12,462 bases of DNA from positions 1-12,462 of the forward strand of contig WTJR01000155.1 in the NCBI GenBank assembly GCA_011524755.1. Reading direction: 5' to 3'. The notes beneath the pieces were generated by a model, which worked only from the letters and a program-made list of their open reading frames with translations, had not been told where the DNA came from and did not search any database. A program made the translations under genes and the position numbers. Positions 7,402-12,462 of this stretch are shown here, in pieces (the stretch's first letter is position 1; each line of letters starts with the position of its first letter). This DNA is from Halieaceae bacterium. Its GTDB lineage: Bacteria > Pseudomonadota > Gammaproteobacteria > Pseudomonadales > Halieaceae.

Positions 7402-7421
7402 GAACGCGTCAGGAACGCGTC
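7402..7421. promoter_or_regulatory. Tandem 9-bp repeat, candidate operator
   Basis: GAACGCGTC occurs at 7402-7410 and again at 7413-7421, an 11-base period, i.e. one helical turn. It is 30-49 bases upstream of the start of the leftward exported-protein gene (7372), inside its leader or promoter. Repeats in phase with the helix often bind a regulator cooperatively. No regulator is identified. Confidence 0.35.
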
Positions 7422-7581
7422 TTCAGTATGGTCCGTTGTAGGCGTTTAGCAATTTTATTTTGAGCAAAATAAGCCTAGCCTCCCGGAACCGAGCGACGAA
7501 TAGATTTTATTTTGTGGGCCTAGTTGACCAGAGATAGCCCAGTAGCGATCCTGCTTTAAGCGTCGCGAGGTAACGATTGGG

Positions 7582-7974
7582 CTACCTTACGTTTAAAACC
7601 TTTGCGGTTAAGTCGTCCGCAGATCCGCAAGCATCAGCCATCGCCATGAAGAGCCTTTGCCACTCAGAATCTTCATTTTGCCAACCGGCTGCTTTTTCAA
7701 AAGATTCCGCGGAGCTGTGAACATCGATGGAAGCTAAAGCTCCGTCCTCGTGGACAGCCGAGACAGCCGAGTAAGGGTAGGGCGACGCATCACTCTCGTA
7801 AGTGATCATCTCGTTCAACAGTTTCATGCCCAATTCAAGGTTTTCACAGGGCCAGTGGTAGACCACCATTAACTGACCGCTTTTTGCCGCTTTACTAATT
7901 TTGCCGTCTTCATGATGACCGGCGTGCGCAAGTGTTGTTAGGGATATCACTAGTAAACCAATAAGGATTTTCAT
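7582..7974 (-). CDS. Small exported protein with one Cys pair, function unknown
   Basis: 130 residues from the ATG at 7972-7974. The frame is open to an ATG at 8016, but the inner ATG has GGAG seven bases upstream and begins directly with a signal peptide (MKILIGLLVISLTTLAHAG), so it is the real start. The mature part has a His-rich start (HHEDG), then a ferredoxin-like strand-helix order: QLMVVYHWPCENLELGMKLL, a strand near 68-84 and the helix SSAESFEKAAG. Its only cysteines are Cys43 and Cys116. The general layout resembles the first half of the exported protein at 6656-7372, and both lie on the same strand 209 bases apart. They may be related and act together in the periplasm; this is inference. 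No named family is recognised. Confidence 0.72.
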   Translation of the reverse strand: MKILIGLLVISLTTLAHAGHHEDGKISKAAKSGQLMVVYHWPCENLELGMKLLNEMITYESDASPYPYSAVSAVHEDGALASIDVHSSAESFEKAAGWQNEDSEWQRLFMAMADACGSADDLTAKVLNVR

Positions 7975-8299
7975 ACAGCTTCTCCGTCCGAGCATGAAGT
8001 TAGGTTGAGTGCTCATTCAGATAGCTTTGGCGCGTTTTGACGTTTTTGCAAATATTAATGTGTAGGTCTGATTTGTCTGCGCTCAGTCAGTGTCTGGTTT
8101 GGGCAGATTTCCTGTGTTTCGAATGAAATTATGCCTCGAGAGGTTTGCAACTCAATTTCAAAAGTCTAAAAATACTCACCCAAATCTGAGTGCTGCCTTA
8201 TCTCGTAACCTTCGGTTGTGAGGATTGAAATACCTCATCGAAATACGAGGTGGTCGGGCACCGCGTTAAAAATTTTTTTATTTAAGAGGGCTGTTGTTC
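7975..8299. promoter_or_regulatory. Divergent intergenic region
   Basis: About 325 bases between the leftward exported-protein gene and the rightward small membrane-protein gene, so it must hold both promoters. TTGCAA near 8146, followed after 16-17 bases by TAAAAAT, is a possible sigma-70 promoter for the rightward gene. A short inverted repeat ACCTC/GAGGT lies at about 8232-8251, and an AT-rich run precedes the Shine-Dalgarno. No RNA gene or larger repeat is visible. Confidence 0.3.
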
Positions 8300-8596
8300 A
8301 TGAGCTGGGTCTGGTTTTTTTGGATCTTCGTTGTAATTCACGGTTTGATTTTTCAGTCGATTACGGACGCGGTAGCAAAGAAAAAGGGCATCAGTCGACT
8401 TTGGGCGCGATCGGCATGGTACCTCGGTATCTTTGCAGTCCTGTTGATGGTGTTTAGACCACACGAGATCCCATCTCAGCGAGCAGATACATTTGATGAA
8501 GAGCCAGCTGACGTGAAGCTCCTTTGGCAGCTGCTCCACGTTCCGGCTATTTTTATTGGTTTCTTGCCGCTCTTTTTTGAGTCGTACTCTGGCTAA
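8300..8596 (+). CDS. Small membrane protein, function unknown
   Basis: 98 residues from the ATG at 8300. GAGGG lies nine bases upstream; an in-frame TTG at 8294 is only three bases from it and is less likely. Three hydrophobic segments are seen at about 2-21 (Trp/Phe-rich), 39-53 and 75-93. A charged loop (RPHEIPSQRADTFDEEPADVK) lies between the second and third, and a basic loop (AKKKG) after the first. No conserved motif is recognised. It runs convergent with the M3 peptidase gene, 43 bases from its stop. The good Shine-Dalgarno and the sensible topology support it as a real gene. Confidence 0.65.
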   Translation: MSWVWFFWIFVVIHGLIFQSITDAVAKKKGISRLWARSAWYLGIFAVLLMVFRPHEIPSQRADTFDEEPADVKLLWQLLHVPAIFIGFLPLFFESYSG

Positions 8597-8639
8597 GACA
8601 CAAGTTCAATCCTGCAGATTTAAGGGCAATGCTTGTTTG

Positions 8640-10646
8640 TCACCCGTCATCTTGCAGCGACTTTATGTAAGCGTCTGTACTGAATTCACGCCCAAGAAAA
8701 TCGGCCACAAAATCACTTGCTGGTTTACTTCCCGCCGCTTGAAGAACCTTACGTCTATAGTCGTTGGCGACCTCGGTATTGCGCAATCCAGCCTCCTCAA
8801 ATCGTGAGAATAGGTCGGTAGCGATCGCAAGTGACCATTGGTATGTGTAGTAGTTGGAGCTGTATCCATTCAGGTGCCCAAAATTTGCATAGAAGTGGGT
8901 GCCCGGCAGGTGGGGATAAGCGGCATAACGCGCCTCAAGCTCTTTCATTAACTCATCAAGGTCAAAGGACTCGGGGTCTCGGTTGTAAAAGTTAAGCGAC
9001 AGGTTTGCGTAATAAATCTGAGTCGCTGTGCCGGTAGCTCGGCCAAAGTATCTTGCCCTCACCATCTTTTCGACCAACTCCCTCGGAATAGTCTCGCCCT
9101 GTTCGTTAATCGCGAACTGGCTCAGCGTGTCATAGTCCCAAATCCATTCCTCGAGCATTTGTGACGGCGCCTCAACAAAATCGCGCTCCATCGACATGCC
9201 GGCTACCGGTGACCACTTCTGAGTGCTCGCAAACATGTTGTGCAACAGGTGACCAAACTCGTGAAGAAACGTCTCAACCTGACTGTGCTCCATCAATCCT
9301 TTAGGGAAGTTTTGAGCAAGCCCTGACATAGGAATTTGCTTGTCTTTAATCCCTGTTCGTAATGTCCAGTGGGCAGCGTGCTGGTACTTGGCAGGGCGAG
9401 GGTGGTTGTCCATGTAAAACCGACCCAAAAGCTCGCCATTTTCCTTTATTTGAAATGTCTCGACGTCCTCGTGCCATGTCGGCGTGTCCCACGGCTCAAT
9501 TTCGACACCGAATAAGTCCTCGGTCAGTTTGAAAATACCGTCTCTGACTCGGTCGTATTGGAAGTAGGTGCGGACCTCTTGTGAATCTAGAGCGTAATCT
9601 TCTAATCGGAGGAGGTTTTGTATGTACGCCGACTGCCACACTTCGACCGACTCCGCGTCTGGTTGATCCTCCTGAAGACGCGCCAGCATGATGGCAAGTT
9701 CATCTTGGACCGGCGTATCAAGTGCATCACCAATGCTATTGAGGAAGTCTTGAGCGTTGACGGGCGAACCGATCATTTGACTGTCCATAGACAGCGCCGC
9801 ATACGACTCGAACCCTAAAACGCCTGCTAACTCATGACGTTTTTGAATGAGCTTTTCTAAGAGTTCCTTGTTGGCAGGGTAACCCCGGGATCTGGCTTTC
9901 AGTCGCAAAGCTTTTCGCAGATCGTCACTCTTGGCATAGGTCATCACAGGATAAAGATCAGGGTAATCTGTGGTGATCGTAACGAGCCCAGAGTCATCGG
10001 CCGGATGAGCATCAATATAATCTTGGGGCAAGCCCTTAAGTTCGCTTGCCTCTACCTGAACAGACCGCACATCCTCGCGAATATTCTTGTCGAACTCATT
10101 GCCGATGGCCGTGATTTCATTTTGGAGATCACGAATTTGCTGCCGAGTGGCCTCGTCTTTATCAACACCTGAACGTCTAAACCCGGCCAGCGATTCTTCA
10201 ACCATGTACCTTTCAACGTCGTTCAAGCTTGACGTATCTATAGCCGCAATACGATCGTAATAGGGGCGCGAAAGTCCAATCTGAGAAAAGAAATCGGACT
10301 GCTCTTCACTGCATTTGTTGGCTGCATCACGAACATCGGCATTAGGGTGAACCGATCTGAGGTGCCATACGTCTCCAATGCCCGTTAACGCATCACCTAC
10401 TCTTTCATACTGACCGAAAACTAGCTCAACTGTGGCTTCACCCGTTTGTGCTTCGAGGGCTGCGAATTCAGCTTTTGCTTCGCTCAGCGCGGCTTCGCAA
10501 TCGGCAGTGATTTGCTCGCCGTTGGCGGTGGCCCGTATACCATCAACCAGTAAGTTTGTTTCCGGAGTAGCAGGCATTTCACTGCCGCAGGCAGTAATTA
10601 GGCTGGCCACTGTTAGAACGAGAAGATTATTACGAGCGCGATTCAT
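8640..10646 (-). CDS. Lipoprotein M3-family zinc metallopeptidase (thimet oligopeptidase/Dcp-like)
   Basis: 668 residues. A lipoprotein signal ends in LITAC (Cys20) followed by Gly, not Asp, so outer-membrane sorting is expected. The zinc site is textbook M3: HEFGH at 462-466, with the third ligand Glu492 in ERDFVEAPSQMLEEW, which matches the thimet oligopeptidase signature almost residue for residue. The substrate loop FGHLNGYSSNYYTY (589-602) supplies tyrosines equivalent to those that stabilise the transition state, but is one Gly shorter than the HLxGGY loop of thimet oligopeptidase. Family members cut short peptides of up to about 17 residues. A lipid-anchored form facing the periplasm would suit use of imported peptides, unlike the cytoplasmic PrlC. 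The ATG is preceded by GCGGA. The gene is divergent from the flagellin. Confidence 0.93.
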   Translation of the reverse strand: MNRARNNLLVLTVASLITACGSEMPATPETNLLVDGIRATANGEQITADCEAALSEAKAEFAALEAQTGEATVELVFGQYERVGDALTGIGDVWHLRSVHPNADVRDAANKCSEEQSDFFSQIGLSRPYYDRIAAIDTSSLNDVERYMVEESLAGFRRSGVDKDEATRQQIRDLQNEITAIGNEFDKNIREDVRSVQVEASELKGLPQDYIDAHPADDSGLVTITTDYPDLYPVMTYAKSDDLRKALRLKARSRGYPANKELLEKLIQKRHELAGVLGFESYAALSMDSQMIGSPVNAQDFLNSIGDALDTPVQDELAIMLARLQEDQPDAESVEVWQSAYIQNLLRLEDYALDSQEVRTYFQYDRVRDGIFKLTEDLFGVEIEPWDTPTWHEDVETFQIKENGELLGRFYMDNHPRPAKYQHAAHWTLRTGIKDKQIPMSGLAQNFPKGLMEHSQVETFLHEFGHLLHNMFASTQKWSPVAGMSMERDFVEAPSQMLEEWIWDYDTLSQFAINEQGETIPRELVEKMVRARYFGRATGTATQIYYANLSLNFYNRDPESFDLDELMKELEARYAAYPHLPGTHFYANFGHLNGYSSNYYTYQWSLAIATDLFSRFEEAGLRNTEVANDYRRKVLQAAGSKPASDFVADFLGREFSTDAYIKSLQDDG

Positions 10647-10684
10647 ATGTTTGTCCGCAGATTGGCTTGAGAAGGAGATAATAA

Positions 10685-10717
10685 ATGAATCGAAATAAGA
10701 ATCAGCTATCTTTATGA
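10685..10717 (+). CDS. Possible 10-codon leader peptide
   Basis: A strong Shine-Dalgarno (AAGGAG) with a seven-base spacer precedes an ATG whose frame reads MNRNKNQLSL and then stops. The ORF is Asn-rich and ends inside a hairpin (10702-10726). It lies upstream of the sigma-54 promoter, so it would need its own promoter to be expressed. The excellent ribosome site is the only support, and chance is possible. Confidence 0.3.
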   Translation: MNRNKNQLSL

Positions 10718-10726
10718 AATAGCTGA
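10702..10726. promoter_or_regulatory. Hairpin over the end of the mini-ORF
   Basis: TCAGCTAT (10702-10709) pairs perfectly with ATAGCTGA (10719-10726) around a 9-base loop that contains the mini-ORF stop. It is in the divergent control region between the M3 peptidase and the flagellin. It could be an attenuator-like structure or a protein-binding palindrome. Confidence 0.35.
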
Positions 10727-10786
10727 GGCAAAAGATTGCCGCTTACTAATAAATTCACCCCAGACTGCAATATCAAATGTAACGGG

Positions 10787-10806
10787 ATCCTTTAAAACAA
10801 AAGGAT
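10787..10806. promoter_or_regulatory. Inverted repeat upstream of the sigma-54 promoter
   Basis: ATCCTTT and AAAGGAT form a 7-bp inverted repeat with a 6-base spacer, ending ten bases before the -24 element. It is a candidate activator-binding site. Most sigma-54 enhancer sites lie further upstream, so it could equally serve repression. Confidence 0.35.
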
Positions 10807-10816
10807 TTCGGGTTAC

Positions 10817-10831
10817 TGGCGCATATATTGC
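10817..10831 (+). promoter_or_regulatory. Sigma-54 (RpoN) promoter for the flagellin
   Basis: TGGCGC-ATATA-TTGC matches the RpoN consensus TGGCAC-N5-TTGC at nine of ten fixed positions and keeps the invariant GG-N10-GC spacing. Transcription should begin about twelve bases downstream, near 10843, giving a leader of about 20 bases before the flagellin ATG. RpoN control with FlrC/FleQ-type activators is common for flagellar genes of polar-flagellated gammaproteobacteria. Confidence 0.75.
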
Positions 10832-10864
10832 AAGGGTCATTGGCTTTGATACGTATTAGGAGCC

Positions 10865-12295
10865 ATGACACTCTCCGTAAACTTTGACCGAACTAATCTA
10901 GTTGTCGCGTCAGCAACGCAGAAGGCAAGAGCAGAAAGCTCTTCAGCCGTGGAAAAATTGGCAACTGGGAAGAAAATAAACAATGCGGCGGATGATGCTG
11001 CAGGGAGTGCTATTGCCAGTCGTTTTCAAAGCCAAATTCTAGGATTGGCTCAGGGTATAAAGAACGGTATGGATGGTGTCTCTCTAGTCAGCACGGCAGA
11101 CCACGCACTCGGAACTTTGGTTACTCTGCTGCAGAGATCTAGAGAACTAGAAGTTCAGAAACTTAACGGTACGCTAAGTGCAGCGGACATCAGTGCTATA
11201 CAAAACGAACAGAACGGAATTAGAAAATCTCTGAAATCGATTGCATTCGAGACAGAATTCAATTCAAAACCATTATTCAGAAAAACGCAGGATTTTCCTT
11301 TTACGGTAGGTGCAGATACAGCATCAAACATAACCGTTACATTACCTGCTTTGGTACGAAGCACGTTTACCTATGACAACGCCAGCTTTGAGACAGACGC
11401 AGCTGGATCGACTGAAATCACTGGTTGGTCCCCAATTACTGAACCCGTGAAGTTTGGCACATCTCAAATAGGTGGTTTTACTACCCCAACTGATACGCCC
11501 GCTGTTGGCACAGACCAAAACACACCATCAGATGCCGGGACGATGACCGTCACGGTCACTGATGAAGAAGCCAGTAATGGCGATAACTCACTTCGATTAA
11601 CCAGCACGGGAATTACAACAGCTTCAGGTTTCGATACCGTTCGCGGACCTGCCATCATCAGTGATGAAACCGTTGGCCTTGGCTCTAATGCAACCGTCTC
11701 TGTTGATTGGCGCTCGAAAGGTGGTGGTGACGCATATGATTCCTACGCTTACCTGCTCAACGTCTCGACTGGTGAAACGATTGAGATTCTCAATAGCACT
11801 GGTGCGTCGGCTGGTGTGGAAACAGAATGGGCTACAGCTGAGGTTAGAGTGACGAAAGCCGGGTCCTATAAGTTTGTTTTTGTTGGCGGTACCTTTGACG
11901 CATCAGGCGGACGCGCTGCGGGTGCGCAGCTTTATGTAGACAACATCAGAGTTGATCCGGGCGAAAATCCAGATGCCAACTACGAACTCCTTTTGGATTC
12001 TGGATCTCTGTCCGAGATAGATACCAGTATTCAAACACTACTAACTTATCGAGCTGATCTCGGCGCGACGACCAATCGAATTATTCACGCGGTGGATTAC
12101 CTTACGAGCAGCCATATAAATATGCAGCGCTCAATGAGTCAGGTAATAGATACTGACTATGGCGTGGAAACTGGGACGTTAGCTAAAGCTAGATTGATTG
12201 AAGAAGTCGCCGTAAGGACCCTCAGTGAATGGAGAGCTTTACGTCAGTCGTTATTCGAGCAGTTGATTGACTCCGGTAATTCCAACTCCACGTAA
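10865..12295 (+). CDS. Flagellin with jelly-roll-like domain in the variable region
   Basis: 476 residues. The N-terminal D0/D1 part (1-160) has family signatures: AVEKLATGKKINNAADDAAG (29-48), GMDGVSLVSTAD and LQRSRELEVQKLNGTLSAAD, then IQNEQNGI. The C-terminal D1/D0 part (about 372-476) has LLTYRADLGATTNRI and VIDTDYGVETGTLAKARLIE. The very end (WRALRQSLFEQLIDSGNSNST) departs from the usual Q-x-x-LxLLR ending. Residues about 167-364 form an inserted beta domain: FETDAAGSTEITGW, NSLRLTSTG, DSYAYLLNVSTGE, WATAEVRVTKAGSYKFVFV and AQLYVDNIRV. This is the pattern of jelly-roll, CBM-like modules seen in large marine adhesins. No signal peptide is present, as expected for type III export. AGGAG is only two bases from the ATG. 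No chaperone or cap gene is adjacent. Confidence 0.93.
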   Translation: MTLSVNFDRTNLVVASATQKARAESSSAVEKLATGKKINNAADDAAGSAIASRFQSQILGLAQGIKNGMDGVSLVSTADHALGTLVTLLQRSRELEVQKLNGTLSAADISAIQNEQNGIRKSLKSIAFETEFNSKPLFRKTQDFPFTVGADTASNITVTLPALVRSTFTYDNASFETDAAGSTEITGWSPITEPVKFGTSQIGGFTTPTDTPAVGTDQNTPSDAGTMTVTVTDEEASNGDNSLRLTSTGITTASGFDTVRGPAIISDETVGLGSNATVSVDWRSKGGGDAYDSYAYLLNVSTGETIEILNSTGASAGVETEWATAEVRVTKAGSYKFVFVGGTFDASGGRAAGAQLYVDNIRVDPGENPDANYELLLDSGSLSEIDTSIQTLLTYRADLGATTNRIIHAVDYLTSSHINMQRSMSQVIDTDYGVETGTLAKARLIEEVAVRTLSEWRALRQSLFEQLIDSGNSNST

Positions 12296-12321
12296 TGCAG
12301 TCAAGACGCTGGAGCGGTACC

Positions 12322-12342
12322 AAGTCCCGCAAAAGTCCCGCA
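12322..12342. repeat. Tandem 11-mer arm-type repeat, right
   Basis: This is the same 21 bases as 5531-5551: a truncated unit AAGTCCCGC followed by a perfect AAAAGTCCCGC and A. It begins 27 bases after the flagellin stop and ends 79 bases before the right 39-bp core, mirroring the left block. I saw no other copy of the 11-mer in the window. Confidence 0.75.
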
Positions 12343-12411
12343 CGAGCGACGTTATCAAGATGGCGTCGTATCGTCGGAGTTCATAAACTATTGATTTAAC
12401 TAAAAAAGAGG

Positions 12412-12462
12412 TGGTAGCTACGGGTGGACTTGAACCACCGACCCCAGCATTATGAATGCTGT
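12412..12462 (-). tRNA. tRNA-Met(CAU), 3' part; gene runs off the right edge
   Basis: The minus strand shows an encoded CCA (12412-12414), discriminator A, acceptor strand CGTAGCT, T arm GGTGG-TTCAAGT-CCACC (12423-12439), five-base variable loop GGGTC, and the anticodon arm CAGCA-TTCATAA-TGCTG with anticodon CAT (12452-12454). The variable loop and stem resemble elongator tRNA-Met more than the lysidine-modified tRNA-Ile(CAU), but this is not certain. The D arm and 5' acceptor lie beyond 12462, so intactness cannot be confirmed. Its 3' half appears to have been restored by the cassette. Confidence 0.85.
12422..12460. repeat. Right attachment-site core (39-bp direct repeat, copy 2)
   Basis: Perfect match to 5401-5439 in direct orientation. 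After one mismatch (12461), the last base (12462) again matches, so the true extent of the repeat on this side cannot be seen. It lies wholly within the tRNA-Met gene. Confidence 0.88.

Larger units (their letters stand above)
5401..12460. mobile_element. Integrase-less cassette integrated at tRNA-Met (CIME-like)
   Basis: About 7.0 kb bounded by 39-bp direct repeats of a tRNA-Met 3' half, with matching 21-bp inner repeats near both ends. The right end restores a tRNA 3' end with CCA; the left end is a displaced remnant. The interior encodes a MotA-like membrane protein, two exported small proteins, a small membrane protein, an M3 lipoprotein peptidase and a flagellin. No integrase, excisionase, relaxase, primase or phage structural gene is present. 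Known cis-mobilizable elements (CIMEs) have this form: att sites at both ends, and mobility supplied by a related element. Alternatives are an old island that lost its integrase, or one member of a tandem array whose integrase lies beyond 12462. That the boundaries are real att sites is well supported; current mobility is inference. Confidence 0.75.

Noticed and set aside
7535..7584. TAGCCCA/TGGGCTA inverted repeat at the end of the small exported-protein gene
   Set aside because: The loop is 36 bases with no T-tract and the stem only 7 bp, too weak to call a terminator.
10432..10698. 88-codon plus-strand frame overlapping the start of the M3 peptidase gene
   Set aside because: Most of it is antisense to the peptidase N-terminus; the only useful signal there is the ribosome site used by the mini-ORF.
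12385..12411. T-rich minus-strand run after the restored tRNA as a terminator
   Set aside because: There is a six-T run, but no convincing stem could be paired before it.

Overview
The window looks like part of a marine gammaproteobacterial chromosome. The protein families, the encoded CCA on the tRNA, the Shine-Dalgarno-led genes and a sigma-54 promoter in front of a flagellin point that way; family or genus cannot be fixed from the sequence alone. It divides at about position 5400 into a chromosomal left part and an apparent integrated cassette on the right.

Left part (1-5400), all genes on the minus strand. In transcription order: an M24 Xaa-Pro peptidase (start most likely GTG at 5197), a molybdopterin/4Fe-4S oxidoreductase, a small VOC (glyoxalase-fold) protein, an exported protein joining a c-heme motif to a Vgb-type beta-propeller, and the first codons of an alkyltransferase-like (Atl/YbaZ, MGMT-fold) protein running off the left edge. 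The last three are packed as an operon: a 2-base gap, then an 11-base overlap.

Right part (5401-12460) is bounded by two perfect 39-bp direct copies of the 3' half of a tRNA-Met(CAU) gene. The right copy continues into an encoded CCA and is the 3' half of an apparently functional tRNA, cut by the window edge. The left copy is a decayed remnant followed by what looks like the original tRNA terminator. Just inside each end, 76-90 bp from the core, lies a 21-bp direct repeat made of two 11-base units (AAAAGTCCCGC and a near copy), as expected for arm-type integrase sites. This is the classic footprint of tyrosine-recombinase integration into a tRNA gene, yet no integrase, excisionase or replication gene lies between the ends. 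The roughly 7.0-kb unit is therefore best described as an integrase-less, cis-mobilizable cassette (CIME-like) that would need a recombinase supplied in trans.

Cassette cargo: (i) a polytopic membrane protein with two MotA-like TM3-TM4 hairpins as an internal duplication; (ii) two exported proteins, each with one Cys pair and ferredoxin-like dimeric-barrel character; (iii) a 98-residue membrane protein; (iv) a lipoprotein M3 (thimet-oligopeptidase-like) metallopeptidase; (v) a flagellin whose variable region carries a jelly-roll-like domain, with a near-consensus sigma-54 promoter. A MotA-like protein and a decorated flagellin on one unit suggest cargo that alters the cell surface or motility. 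That functional link is inference.
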